DNA of 64,000 nt from Asaia sp037151935 (GCF_051628905.1 NZ_CP157575.1:2914001-2978000); one strand, 5' to 3'. Shown: positions 27,753 through 36,783, counted from the stretch's first letter. Notes: generated from the letters alone by a model not told the origin. Translations and numbers: made by a program.

Positions 27753-27998
27753 TCACGAATGGGCAGGGTCCCGGTCGAGTGTCAGAAGCAGAAGGGCCGC
27801 CACGCCCAGGGCGATCGGTGTGACGAAGACCCCAAGCATTTCGACACTACCCTGCGTATCCTTTATGATCCCGAACGCCCAATGCCCGTCGGGGGAGGCG
27901 AAAAGCCCGACATGAGCCGGGAAATAGGGTTTGGCGAGCCCGATCACAGCGAAAACAGAGCAGACGAGCCAGGCCGTCATACGGATCAATCGGGTCAC
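27753..27998 (-). CDS. Small two-segment membrane protein
   Basis: An 81-residue protein with two hydrophobic segments (about residues 7-23 and 53-72) joined by a Gly/His/Phe-rich loop. The GTG at 27998 has GGAG seven bases upstream, the best ribosome site in the frame; the ATG at 27980 is the alternative. The open frame runs to 28229, but that extension is basic and has no site. The gene is on the strand opposite its neighbours and has no recognised family. Confidence 0.5.
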   Translation of the reverse strand: MTRLIRMTAWLVCSVFAVIGLAKPYFPAHVGLFASPDGHWAFGIIKDTQGSVEMLGVFVTPIALGVAALLLLTLDRDPAHS

Positions 27999-28320
27999 TC
28001 TCTTTCTCCATCTACCCTGAAACCGGGGCGTCCTGCGATCCGGTATGGCCGTGCTTTGGGCCGGACGGCGCTGCGCCGCATAAAACACGAGAAACGTTCC
28101 GTCGCCTGAAGGAACGCCCTGCCACGCAAGCACGTTTCTGCGTCGCTCTTCAATGCTGTTTCTGAACGCGTTGCGTCGATCTGCCCGCTTTCTCGCTCGT
28201 GACCCTGACTTCCTCTGTGAAAGACGCATTCTATGCGCAGGGATTGGGCGATTTCTCGATTATCCGAACAAGGAACGACCTTTTTATGATCAGCCAGAAA
28301 GTAATGCAGGGAGTGGAGGC

Positions 28321-29598
28321 GTGACTCTCTCGCAGGCAGAAAGGCAGAAAAACGACGCAGGGTCGGGAAAGAGCCCCTCTGCCAGCAGCATTACCGGGCT
28401 CGACGCCACGAATTTCTTTCTGGCCGATGTGCAGGGCGGGGTAGGCCCCTATCTGACTGTCTATCTTTCCAGTGCGCGTCACTGGCAGGCCGGACCGATT
28501 GGCATGGCCATGGCGATGTCGGGGTTTGCTGCTGCCCTGTGTCAGATACCGGCAGGCCTGCTTGTCGATGCGAGCATCCACAAGCGCGCTCTGGTCGCTG
28601 CATCGGCGCTTGTCACGGCGCTTGCCTGCCTTCTGATCGTTTCGATGTCGGGCATGGCGCCTGTTCTTGCCGCGCAGATCATGATGGGGGCGGCGGCGGC
28701 GGTCATTCCCCCCGCACTGGCGGCAATCTCGCTCGGTCTGGTAGGGCGCAGACGTCTGCCCGGACGTATCAGCCGCAATCAGGGTATCAATCATTGCGGG
28801 TCGTTCGTTTCGGCCATTCTGGCCGGGGCCTGCGGGCAATATATCGGGTTGAACTGGATTTTCTATCTCGTCTGCGGCTCGGCTATCGCCAGCGCCTGCG
28901 GGCTGCTGATGATCCGCCCTTCGGAAATCGATCAGAAGATCGCGCGAGGGAGCGAAGACGATACCAACGAGCCGCCCATGGCGATCGGGCGTCTGGTCTC
29001 GCAGCGCCCGGTCTGGGTATTTCTGGGCGCCATCATTCTCTTTCACCTCGGCAATGCGGCCATGCTGCCTTTCGCAGCGCAGGTCATGGCGCAGAGTCAC
29101 CCGGGCGCGGAGGCCGTCACACTCAGCGCCTGCGTCATTGTCGCCCAATTCGTGATGATGATCGTCGCCTGGGGCGTCGGCCGGGCCATGGCCCACGGGG
29201 TGGGACGCAAGCCGATCTTTCTGATCGCTTTCGCCATCCTGCCGATGCGCGGCCTGCTTTTCGCCTGGTTTCATGCACCCTACGCCATTGTCGCGATCCA
29301 GATACTGGACGGCATCGCCGCGGGAATTTTCGGCGTAATTGCCATTATCATCGCTTCCGACCTGACAGAGGGTACCGGGCGCTTCAACTTCCTGCAGGGC
29401 ATGGTGGCCCTTGCCGTGGGCATCGGCGGCGGGCTCAGTAATCTGATCGGAGGCTATGTGGTGCAGTACCAAGGCTATCGTGTCGGTTTTCTGTCCCTGA
29501 CCGTCATCGCCGTGATGGCTTTCGTTTTTTTCCTGAGCCTCATGCCCGAAACGAGAAATGCAGACGACCCGTCGTCGGACGCGCCGCAGGCGGTATAA
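28321..29598 (+). CDS. MFS transporter
   Basis: A 425-residue major facilitator with about 12 membrane segments. It shows the FFLADVQGGVGPYLTVYL entry helix, the loop pattern RRRLPGRISRNQG of family motif-A type, and a second half starting near RPVWVFLGAI. Many such proteins export drugs or sugars; the substrate is not evident. The chosen GTG at 28321 follows a GGAGTGGAGG purine run; the open frame extends to 28153 but has no start signal there. An ArsB-like carrier starts 12 bases after its stop. Confidence 0.82.
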   Translation: MTLSQAERQKNDAGSGKSPSASSITGLDATNFFLADVQGGVGPYLTVYLSSARHWQAGPIGMAMAMSGFAAALCQIPAGLLVDASIHKRALVAASALVTALACLLIVSMSGMAPVLAAQIMMGAAAAVIPPALAAISLGLVGRRRLPGRISRNQGINHCGSFVSAILAGACGQYIGLNWIFYLVCGSAIASACGLLMIRPSEIDQKIARGSEDDTNEPPMAIGRLVSQRPVWVFLGAIILFHLGNAAMLPFAAQVMAQSHPGAEAVTLSACVIVAQFVMMIVAWGVGRAMAHGVGRKPIFLIAFAILPMRGLLFAWFHAPYAIVAIQILDGIAAGIFGVIAIIIASDLTEGTGRFNFLQGMVALAVGIGGGLSNLIGGYVVQYQGYRVGFLSLTVIAVMAFVFFLSLMPETRNADDPSSDAPQAV

Positions 29599-29610
29599 GG
29601 GCAGCGTTGG

Positions 29611-30849
29611 ATGATCGAGTATAGTCTCTGGGGTCTTTGCGCTTTCGCGATTGTCGGGCTGCTTTTTCGGCCTTGGCAATTGCCCGAGGCGCTCTGGACC
29701 TCTCTCGCTGCCCTGATGGTGCCGATCCTCGGATTATGCAGCTGGCACACTGCCAGAAAGGCAATCGCCTCGGGTGAGGAGGTCTATCTCTTCCTTTTCG
29801 GGATGATGATCCTGAGCGAAGTGGCCCGTCAGGAGAAGCTCTTCGACTGGCTCGCGGCCTCGGCGCTAATTCATGCGCAAGGTTCGGGGCGGCGCCTGTT
29901 TCTGATTATTTTCGTGGTCGCGATCGTCACCACAGCTTTTCTGTCGAATGACGCCACGATCATCCTTCTCACCCCTCCTGTCATTGCTGTGGCACAGAAG
30001 GCCGAGACCGATGCGTTTCCTTCTCTGCTGGCTTGCGCTTTCGTCGCCAATGCGGCGAGCTTTCTGCTGCCTATCAGCAATCCGGCCAATCTGGTGCTTT
30101 ACGGGGGCGCACCGCCCAGCCTGCTGCCCTGGCTCGGACGGTTCTTCGTGCCTTCTTGTCTGGCTGTCGGCGTGAGTTTTGTCCTGCTTTACGCTTTGGT
30201 GCGACGCGAGATCGATTGTCGTTTCACCGGCTCTCACGCTCTGCCGAGCCTCGACCCGGTGGCGCGGTTTACCGCGCTGGCGCTTTTCGGGGTGATCGTC
30301 CTTCTAACGCTCGTTTCCTTTCTGCACGGGCCGCTGGGCTGGGCGACAGCGCTGAGCGGGGCAGGGCTCGGTGTGGCCGTGACGCTTCTGCGCCGTCGGT
30401 CGCCCCTCCCGGCGCTGGCCGAGATTTCCTGGTCTGTCTTTCCGCTGGTGGCGAGCCTGTTCGTGCTGGTTTCGGCGGTTGAGCAGAGCGGTGTCATCCA
30501 GAGGCTGGCCACGTTCATTCTGTCTTACGGCCATGGCGCGACGGCTATTCTGGTCACGGGGTTCGGTTTCGGGCTGCTGAGTAATGTGATCAATAACCTG
30601 CCTTCCGGCCTGCTCGCTGCACAACTCGCCCCCGTGCTGGCGCCCCATGGCCCCACCTTGCAGGATGCACTGCTGATTGGTGTCGATCTGGGGCCAAATC
30701 TGACGCTCAGCGGCTCGCTGGCAACGGTGCTGTGGCTGATCATCCTGCGCAAGCATGGGCTCGACATCAGCTATGGGCGTTTCATGCGCTATGGCGCGGT
30801 GTTGACCCTCCCGGCGCTTGCGGCCTCCCTGCTGGTTCTGATGGTGTAG
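29611..30849 (+). CDS. ArsB/ion-transporter superfamily carrier
   Basis: A 412-residue membrane protein with about 11 segments, in two related halves. TTAFLSNDATIILLTP and NPANLVLYGG are characteristic helix-break sequences of ArsB, NhaD and related carriers. Family members export arsenite or exchange ions or dicarboxylates. No arsR or arsC is nearby, so arsenite export is uncertain. It lies 12 bases behind the MFS gene, probably in one transcript. An inverted repeat-free 206-base gap separates it from the next gene. Confidence 0.8.
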   Translation: MIEYSLWGLCAFAIVGLLFRPWQLPEALWTSLAALMVPILGLCSWHTARKAIASGEEVYLFLFGMMILSEVARQEKLFDWLAASALIHAQGSGRRLFLIIFVVAIVTTAFLSNDATIILLTPPVIAVAQKAETDAFPSLLACAFVANAASFLLPISNPANLVLYGGAPPSLLPWLGRFFVPSCLAVGVSFVLLYALVRREIDCRFTGSHALPSLDPVARFTALALFGVIVLLTLVSFLHGPLGWATALSGAGLGVAVTLLRRRSPLPALAEISWSVFPLVASLFVLVSAVEQSGVIQRLATFILSYGHGATAILVTGFGFGLLSNVINNLPSGLLAAQLAPVLAPHGPTLQDALLIGVDLGPNLTLSGSLATVLWLIILRKHGLDISYGRFMRYGAVLTLPALAASLLVLMV

Positions 30850-31055
30850 GAGCCGTTTATTCGCCATTCCGAGAAAATCGGCCTATAGGGTATTTGTGTC
30901 ACACTATGTCAAATGGGGCCGTGTCTGCCCCCATGATGCAGGCGGAAGCCTTTTCCCGGTCGGGATCTGAAAATCGCCTTCCTGCCGTGCTTCTAGCGAC
31001 CCCCCGTTTGTCATGCTGACCTGTTCTCAATCCCTTGTCCTGAGGCTCGACGCTT

Positions 31056-32474
31056 ATGGCTGAACTCTCTTTTTCTGCTTCCGGCATGGCAAGCCCGTCT
31101 CTTGAGACACGGCAGGAGCGTCATGACCGCGGGCAGGAACTACGCAAGCAGACCCAACGCAGCGCCCATGCGGACTGGGCGCCTGCACCCGACCGTGTCG
31201 ATCCCGTTTCGTTACTGGTGAAACAGGGTGAGAGCCGCATTCAGGATCTGCTGCCGATACGTTACGAGCGCATGCGCGCCTCGCCCTTTGCGTTCCTGCG
31301 GGGCAGCGCCGTGGTCATGGCCGCCGATCTGGCCAATGCGCCAGCGACCGGGCCTGTCGTGCAGAGTTGCGGCGATTGCCATCTGGCGAATTTCGGCAGC
31401 TATGCCTCGGCAGAAGGGATTGCGGTTTTCGATATCAATGATTTCGATGAGACCTATCCCGCGCCGTTCGAGTGGGACCTTAAGCGCCTGGGCACATCGT
31501 TCATTCTCTCCAGTCTGGAAAGCGGAGCATCGGACAAGCAGGCGCGGCAGAATACCCTGACCATGGCCAAGACCTATCAGCATGAAATGGCCCGTCTTGC
31601 CCCGATGAGCCCGCTCGAGATCTGGTCCGACCGGATCGATCTCGCCGCTGCCATCGACGGGTTTTCGGACAAGCATACGCGCAAGGGTATCAGCGTCCGG
31701 CTGGAGGCCCGGCTGGAGAGCGCCCGCGACCATTTCGGTCTGGTGTCGTTCGACAAGAACGTGCCCAAGCTGAAGGTCAAGCCGCCGCTGGTCATGCGCC
31801 TGCCTGCACGCGATGAGACCATTCGTGAGGCCTTTGCCCGCTATGTTGCCACCCAGCCTCCTGAGCGTGCCGTATTGTTGTCGCGCTACAGGCTACGCGA
31901 CATTCTGTTCAAGGTCGTAGGTGTCGGGAGTGTTGGCACCTATTGCGCCATCGGTCTGTTCGCGACGCCCGATGGCGAGACGCTGCTGCTTCAGATCAAG
32001 GAAGCGCAGGAATCGGTTCTGGCCTCTCATCTTGCCGGGCCGCGCTATGACAATCAGGGCCAGCGGGTGGTGATGGGCCAGCGGCTGATGCAGGCGAGTT
32101 CAGACATTTTTCTCGGCTGGACGCATAGCGATGCCGCGAGTTCGGACCGCCCTGTCAGGAAACTCGACGGTGCAAACCGCCAGTTCTACGTGCGGCGCCT
32201 CAAGGACAGCCGCCTTGCAGCCATCGGCGCCGATGTCGCGCAGGAAGGGCTCGATGACTATGCAGCTCTCTGCGGTCGCGCTCTGGCCCGCGCCCATGCG
32301 CGCTCGGGCGATGTGGCGCTGATCGCCGGTTATCTCGGGTCGAGCGACAGTTTTGCCGAGGCGATTGTCGCGTTCTCGCAGGCCTACGCCGAGCAGACGA
32401 AGAAAGACTGGAAAGCCTTCAACGAAGCGATCGATAAAGGCGTCCTGCCCGTCGCTCAGTCCGGGAAATCGTAA
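31056..32474 (+). CDS. DUF2252 family protein
   Basis: A 472-residue cytoplasmic protein of the DUF2252 family, which shares features with phosphotransferase/kinase-like folds. The conserved block FLRGSAVVMAADLA, CGDCHLANFG and FDINDFDETYPAPFEWDLKR is complete, including the Asp/His residues that could bind metal or nucleotide. Biochemical function is not established for the family. It stands alone between the ArsB-like carrier and a decayed membrane gene on the other strand. The first ATG was taken because upstream codons lack family residues. Confidence 0.85.
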   Translation: MAELSFSASGMASPSLETRQERHDRGQELRKQTQRSAHADWAPAPDRVDPVSLLVKQGESRIQDLLPIRYERMRASPFAFLRGSAVVMAADLANAPATGPVVQSCGDCHLANFGSYASAEGIAVFDINDFDETYPAPFEWDLKRLGTSFILSSLESGASDKQARQNTLTMAKTYQHEMARLAPMSPLEIWSDRIDLAAAIDGFSDKHTRKGISVRLEARLESARDHFGLVSFDKNVPKLKVKPPLVMRLPARDETIREAFARYVATQPPERAVLLSRYRLRDILFKVVGVGSVGTYCAIGLFATPDGETLLLQIKEAQESVLASHLAGPRYDNQGQRVVMGQRLMQASSDIFLGWTHSDAASSDRPVRKLDGANRQFYVRRLKDSRLAAIGADVAQEGLDDYAALCGRALARAHARSGDVALIAGYLGSSDSFAEAIVAFSQAYAEQTKKDWKAFNEAIDKGVLPVAQSGKS

Positions 32475-32487
32475 GTTCGGAGAACGG

Positions 32488-33022
32488 TCAGCCAAGCCAG
32501 GGGTCAATGACGAAAAAAGCGAAGACCGTCGGCGCAAACAGGCTCAGGCTTGATACTCCCAGACAAAGGAGAGGCAACAGAAGGATCTGCCTTTTCGTCC
32601 CATGGCATCGCGAAGCGCAAGAGGCCCAGCACAGGCCTCCCGTCACGACGAAGACGCTCGGTACAGTTTCCTGCAAGCTGTTATTCGCTCGATGGGGGAT
32701 CGAAAAAATTTCGTCAGAATAAAATGTCGCCAGAAAACAGAATCGTACCCTGCGCAAATCATCCCGTTGGCGAAGAGAAGCCGTAGCAGGAGTGTGGCGA
32801 TTTAAGGCAGATCCTCCGGCGCGATCGTGCCCATCGAGAAAAGATCGCCGCGATGCTTCATATTTAGGCTCGCCAGAGACAAAAGAGGCGAGATGAAGAA
32901 GAGTGGAGCGGTGTAAAGATCGAAAGAGAAGCTTGTTGTAGGAGAGGCAAAAGTCAGAGCGCCTTCCAGAACGACCAGTTTGATGAAAAAATTTCGCTCG
33001 TTTCGTTGTCATTCTCATTCAT
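32488..33022 (-). pseudogene. Decayed polytopic membrane protein with two frameshifts and a stop
   Basis: Reading from ATG 33022, three frames join into one hydrophobic protein of about 180 residues: MNENDNETSEIF, then FIKLVVLEGALTFASP to EDLP, an in-frame TAA (32802-32804), then IATLLLRLLFANGMICAG, and finally QILLLPLLCLGVSSLSL to the TGA at 32488. Both frame changes fall in the same 11-mer GAAATTTTTTC, and one more T in each would restore the frame. About four membrane segments result. It is best described as a pseudogene; homopolymer errors in the assembly could explain the frameshifts but not the stop. Confidence 0.6.
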
Positions 33023-33140
33023 TTTCCGGAGCAATACGGGCTGACGGCTAATCGCTCGCGCAATTCATCGCCAGTTCTCTCTTATCAGTCGTAAAGCTCG
33101 GAGATCGACCGCTCATTGAGCGAAATTGCGAAGCGTATTC

Positions 33141-33169
33141 TTGACATTTTGGCATCTTGCCACTATAGA
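33141..33169 (+). promoter_or_regulatory. Near-consensus sigma-70 promoter of the GH32 gene
   Basis: TTGACA (33141-33146) is a perfect -35 box, followed by a 17-base spacer and TATAGA (33164-33169) as -10. It lies 66 bases before the GH32 start. A 13-base palindrome, CGCTCATTGAGCG (33110-33122), ends 18 bases upstream of the -35 and may bind a regulator. Confidence 0.7.
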
Positions 33170-33234
33170 ATGGCGGCGTTCGGAGCAATCCGGCGCGATT
33201 TGAAGAGACAATTTTCACAAACGCCTGGAAAAAA

Positions 33235-34761
33235 ATGACTGAAAAGAAAAACGACTGCGTTTTCTCCAAAACGAGCCGTCAGTATCGGCCCTCAGTCCAT
33301 TTCACCCCTCCAGCGGGATTCATGAATGATCCCAACGGCCTCATTTTTGATGGGGCGCAATATCATCTTTATTATCAGCACAACCCCGACGCGGCCTATT
33401 CGGCCAATATCTGCTGGGGTCATGCGATCAGCACCGATCTGCTGACCTGGAAAGACCAGCCGATCGCCGTGCCGGATACGATCGACGGTCAGGCGTATAC
33501 GGGCTGCGCCGTGCTCGACCGCGATAACAGTTCGGGGCTTTTCCCCAATGCGCATGGCACCAATATCGCCGCGCTCTATACCCGTTCGCTGCCAACGAGG
33601 CAGAGCCAGTATCTGGCCATTAGCACCAATAACGGCCAGAGCTTCGAGGAATATCCGGGCAACCCGGTTCTGAATATCGACAGCCCGAATTTTCGCGATC
33701 CGCAGGTGCTTTATCACGAGCCGACGCGCAAATGGGTCATGGCGCTTGCCGAGGTCGAGAAGCATCAGATCGGTTTTTACGGCTCGACCGATCTGATCCA
33801 CTGGACGCATCTCAGCAATTTCGGCCCTGCCGGTCTGCCGACCGTCAATTACGAATGCCCCAATCTCATCCAGATCAGGGACGAGAGCGGCGCGCTGCGC
33901 TGGGTGCTGTTTGTGTCGATCAACCCCGGCAGCCCGATGGGCGGCAGTGTCACGCAGTATTTCATCGGTGATTTCGATGGTGCGGTTTTCACGCCCTCCG
34001 ATGCCATCCTGCGCCTGACCGACTTCGCCAAGGATGCTTATGCCATGCAGGTCTATAGCGGCCTGCAACCGGGTGAGGCGGTTACTCTCGCTTGGATGGG
34101 CAACTGGCAATATTGCCAGGAGCTGCCGACCCGCGACTGGCGCGGCGCCATGTCTCTGCCGCGCAGCCTGTCCCTGCGTCACGACCCCAATGGCTATGCG
34201 CGTCTGGTTCAGATGCCGGTGGGTGTCGAAAAGCTGCGTCGTACCCTGTTGTGCGAGAAAGCGGCTTATCTCCCTCAGAATACCCATCGCGACATCGCCC
34301 TGCCCGTCGGCAAGGCGATCGAACTGGTCATTCGCCTGACAGTCGACGAAGCGCGTCAGATCGACCCGACCGGGTCTGGCCCGCAATTCAATCGCTTCGA
34401 ACTCGCCTTCGCCAATGATCAGGGTGAAAAACTCTCGGTCGGCTACGACGTGTCCAGCACGCAGATCTGGCTCGACCGCAGCAAGCTGCGCGGTTTCGAT
34501 CATCCGTTCTATACGGGGCGTTTTGCCGCGCCGATCAACACGGCGTTTTATCCCAACACCCGCAGTCTCGATCTGCATCTCTTCCTCGATGGCTGTGCTT
34601 TCGAGGTGTTCGCCAACGAGCATCTCGAGACGGCTACGGCGCTCGTCTATCCGGCCAAGCCGCTGGATATGCTCCGCCTCACCGCCGAAGGGCTGGGTGT
34701 GACGATCGACAGCCTCGAACTTTACACGCTTGATAAGACGATGTGCCGCGAGACCCTGTAA
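33235..34761 (+). CDS. GH32 beta-fructosidase (sucrase/levanase type)
   Basis: A 508-residue glycoside hydrolase family 32 enzyme that cleaves beta-fructosidic bonds in sucrose, levan or related fructans. The three catalytic motifs are intact: MNDPNG with nucleophile D32, FRDPQV with transition-state stabiliser D155, and ECPN with acid/base E207. The five-bladed propeller (about 20-320) is followed by the C-terminal beta-sandwich (about 350-500). There is no signal peptide, so it probably works in the cytoplasm on imported sugar. A strong promoter lies upstream and strong hairpins follow. Sucrase versus fructanase activity cannot be decided. Confidence 0.92.
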   Translation: MTEKKNDCVFSKTSRQYRPSVHFTPPAGFMNDPNGLIFDGAQYHLYYQHNPDAAYSANICWGHAISTDLLTWKDQPIAVPDTIDGQAYTGCAVLDRDNSSGLFPNAHGTNIAALYTRSLPTRQSQYLAISTNNGQSFEEYPGNPVLNIDSPNFRDPQVLYHEPTRKWVMALAEVEKHQIGFYGSTDLIHWTHLSNFGPAGLPTVNYECPNLIQIRDESGALRWVLFVSINPGSPMGGSVTQYFIGDFDGAVFTPSDAILRLTDFAKDAYAMQVYSGLQPGEAVTLAWMGNWQYCQELPTRDWRGAMSLPRSLSLRHDPNGYARLVQMPVGVEKLRRTLLCEKAAYLPQNTHRDIALPVGKAIELVIRLTVDEARQIDPTGSGPQFNRFELAFANDQGEKLSVGYDVSSTQIWLDRSKLRGFDHPFYTGRFAAPINTAFYPNTRSLDLHLFLDGCAFEVFANEHLETATALVYPAKPLDMLRLTAEGLGVTIDSLELYTLDKTMCRETL

Positions 34762-34820
34762 GCCTCTTTCTCCTGCACGCTCCGCTAAGAAAGAGCGATG
34801 CGCGGTAAGTCTCTGACCGC

Positions 34821-34920
34821 CGCAGGAACTGGCGCCCGTTAGCGGCGTCAGCTCCTGGCGTCAGTTCCTGCGGGCAGGGGCGCCGGGCTGTGTTTCGGCT
34901 GACATGCAGCCCGGCGCTTT
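34821..34920 (+). terminator. Nested hairpins after the GH32 gene
   Basis: CGCAGGAACTG (34821-34831) pairs perfectly with CAGTTCCTGCG (34862-34872), and GCGCCGGGCTG (34880-34890) pairs with CAGCCCGGCGC (34907-34917) before TTTG. The second is a good intrinsic terminator; the first may be a transcript-stabilising or processing structure. Confidence 0.7.
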
Positions 34921-35032
34921 GTCACATTTTGCATTGCTATCGCGGCCTGAGAGAAGAGCGCTTATTTCCCTATTCTCAGCCGGACAACGGCGCTTGATTG
35001 AAATTCCATGCCCTACGCGCTAGAATGGCGAA

Positions 35033-35105
35033 GCAGCGACGACGTTCCTGCCTCCAGCGGAGAGTCAAGACCGGGACGGCCCGGCGGAACCCGAGTTCTG
35101 GAGGC
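35033..35105 (+). promoter_or_regulatory. Guanidine-II (mini-ykkC) riboswitch
   Basis: Two hairpins have the defining ACGR loops: GCAGCG-ACGA-CG(TTC)CTGC at 35033-35051 and CCGGG-ACGG-CCCGG at 35071-35084, with a 19-base linker. The linker sequence GCCTCCAG (35050-35057) is exactly complementary to CTGGAGGC (35098-35105), which contains the GGAGG of the sugE gene five bases before its ATG. The riboswitch can therefore hide the ribosome site when guanidine is absent. In known members guanidine binding joins the two loops; here that mechanism is inferred. Hairpin 1 is the weaker of the two. Confidence 0.8.
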
Positions 35106-35109
35106 CACC

Positions 35110-35424
35110 ATGGCGTGGATCGCGCTTCTTCTTGCAGGTTTGAGTGAAATCGTCTGGGCCGCTGCCATGAAGCAGTCGGCGGGTTTTACCCGTTTTATGC
35201 CCAGTGTCGTGACCGTGCTCGGTATGGTCATCAGTGTGGCGTTGCTTGCCTGGGCCATGAAAACCCTTCCCCTTGGCACAGCCTATATGATCTGGACCGG
35301 TATCGGCGCGCTTGGTGCGTTCCTGATCGGGGTAGCGTTTCTCGGTGAGGCGCTCAGCCCGGCACGCGGTCTGGCGGCGCTGCTGATTCTCTCCGGTGTC
35401 GTGCTGATGAAATGGGCGACCTGA
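35110..35424 (+). CDS. gdx: Guanidinium exporter of the SMR family (SugE/Gdx)
   Basis: A 104-residue four-helix inner-membrane protein of the small multidrug resistance family, which exchanges guanidinium for protons. It matches the SugE/Gdx subgroup rather than QacE: the sequence has the E13 of the binding site, WAAAMKQSAGFTR and LPLGTAYMIWTGIGALG. A GGAGG ribosome site lies five bases before ATG 35110. The open frame begins at 35008, but that extension would run through the riboswitch and is rejected. Its control by a guanidine-II riboswitch agrees with the function. Confidence 0.92.
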   Translation: MAWIALLLAGLSEIVWAAAMKQSAGFTRFMPSVVTVLGMVISVALLAWAMKTLPLGTAYMIWTGIGALGAFLIGVAFLGEALSPARGLAALLILSGVVLMKWAT

Positions 35425-35576
35425 CCATAGGTCGCAGGATTTCTCGCACGGCCGTCCTTGCCCGCGATGGTTGTCGAAGATCCGTTACAGTCCCTTTCCC
35501 TTCGTTCCTCGTGCGGATCGACCGTCCCTGTCATAGGAGAAGACTCACAATCTTCCAGACGGGGTCGCGCCAACCA

Positions 35577-35933
35577 ATGACACGCCGGATCACGATATCC
35601 GCTCTTTCTCTATTCCTTTACGCATCGTGGTCCGGCGCGGCTCTGGCTCAGAGCGCTACGGTCTATAACGGGCAGGTCTATACGTCGTCCCCGACGGTCA
35701 GCGCCGTCGAAGGGGTGCCGTCACAGGGCGAGGATGCACAGCAGCGTTGCAGACGCCCTCCGCCGGGAGACCGTCCGCCACCACCACCACGAGGTGGCGA
35801 CGAAGGCCCCCCGCCACCGCCCGATGGTGACGAGCGGCGTGGTCCGCCACCGGAGCCGGGCGGAAACGGCTCGCATCGTCATGGATGCCGTCCGCCGCCA
35901 CCGCCCCCTTATGGCGGGCCGGAAGAGCGATGA
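35577..35933 (+). CDS. Exported proline-rich protein
   Basis: A 118-residue protein with a signal peptide (about 1-24, ending ALAQS) and a mature part dominated by Pro, Gly, Arg and Asp (PPPGDRPPPPPRGGD and similar runs). It is likely extended and unstructured in the periplasm or attached to the envelope. The ATG at 35577 begins the signal peptide, while the frame is open 55 codons earlier. It overlaps the following lipoprotein gene by four bases, so the two are cotranscribed. The family is unknown. Confidence 0.6.
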   Translation: MTRRITISALSLFLYASWSGAALAQSATVYNGQVYTSSPTVSAVEGVPSQGEDAQQRCRRPPPGDRPPPPPRGGDEGPPPPPDGDERRGPPPEPGGNGSHRHGCRPPPPPPYGGPEER

Positions 35934-36196
35934 ACCGCCCCCACACAAGGCGGTTGCACCCAGTGACGGCAGCATATCGACGCCTGATACTCTGTGTCTG
36001 TCTAGGCCTGATGCTGGCGGGCTGCGCCCCGCGCACCCAGCCTGATATGGATGTCGGCGCGGGAACATCTGACGATCCGGGCCAGTCAACCGGCGCTCAG
36101 CAGGGCAGGGCCGGCGGCGGTCCTTCCGGGAGCGGCATCTGGCCCGAAATTGCCCGGACCGCCTTGCAGACGGGCATGGGTTTTTTGCATCACTGA
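35930..36196 (+). CDS. Small lipoprotein
   Basis: An 88-residue protein starting in the stop codon of the proline-rich gene (ATGA at 35930-35933). An N-terminal basic segment is followed by a hydrophobic stretch and a lipobox LMLAGC, so it should be lipid-modified at the cysteine and sit in the envelope. The mature part is Gly/Ser/Gln-rich with no motif. Coupling with the proline-rich protein suggests they act together, in an unknown envelope function. Confidence 0.65.
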   Translation: MNRPHTRRLHPVTAAYRRLILCVCLGLMLAGCAPRTQPDMDVGAGTSDDPGQSTGAQQGRAGGGPSGSGIWPEIARTALQTGMGFLHH

Positions 36197-36295
36197 CAAA
36201 GCCCGAAGTTTGTAGACAGTTTTAATCTCGCCCCGCTCGGAGAGTCGGAGCTTTGGCGCTACACTCTCTGTGGTTTTCACTCAGAGAGATTCTCC

Positions 36296-36670
36296 ATGCA
36301 GCTCACCATGGCCCTGACCTATATCGACAAGGCGCTCCATCTGGCCCGGGAACGCGGGGTAGGTGTCGCTGTGGCCGTCGTCGATTCAGGTGGTCACTTG
36401 GTCGCGTTCAAGAAAGATGACGGCACCCAGCTCGGCAGCATCGAGCTGGCGCTTCTCAAAGCCAGAACTTCGGCCCTGTTCCTGCGCCCTACCGAAGCGA
36501 TGGAAACGGCACTCCACGCAGGGAAAACGATGATCGCTACCCTACCCAACATGCTCCCCGCAGGCGGCGGCGTGCCGATTGTCATGAATGGCACGGTCAT
36601 CGGTGCACTCGGCCTAAGCGGCGGCGAAGGCGAGACAGATGCAAGGCTTGCCGAAGCGGCTGTTCTGTAG
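36296..36670 (+). CDS. GlcG/HbpS family (heme-binding-like) protein
   Basis: A 124-residue cytoplasmic protein of the GlcG/HbpS (DUF336) family. The family hallmark is seen in VAVAVVDSGGHLVAFKKDDG and the C-terminal GGVPIVMNGTVIGALGLSGG. Some members bind heme or belong to glycolate and diol pathways, but no such genes are near. The protein is somewhat short at the C-terminus. A ribosome site (AGAGA) precedes the ATG. It stands just before the AT-rich accessory stretch. Confidence 0.8.
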   Translation: MQLTMALTYIDKALHLARERGVGVAVAVVDSGGHLVAFKKDDGTQLGSIELALLKARTSALFLRPTEAMETALHAGKTMIATLPNMLPAGGGVPIVMNGTVIGALGLSGGEGETDARLAEAAVL

Positions 36671-36783
36671 GAAGGCTGAGTTGCCGCGATAGTTCGCAGA
36701 AGAGCCGCTGAACGTTTTCGTCGGGGCCTGTCTCACCTTGCTTTCAAGCCCCCTTGGGCTCCGGCTCAACGACAGGGAGCGCA

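Noticed and set aside
28231..29679. Minus-strand ORF of 482 codons
   Set aside because: Exact antisense shadow of the MFS transporter gene, rich in Arg/His/Gln from reversed codons.
33292..34623. Minus-strand ORF of 443 codons
   Set aside because: Antisense to the GH32 gene, whose catalytic motifs are intact.
35008..35109. N-terminal extension of SugE/Gdx
   Set aside because: It would translate the riboswitch; SMR proteins start at the MAWI residues, with GGAGG just ahead.
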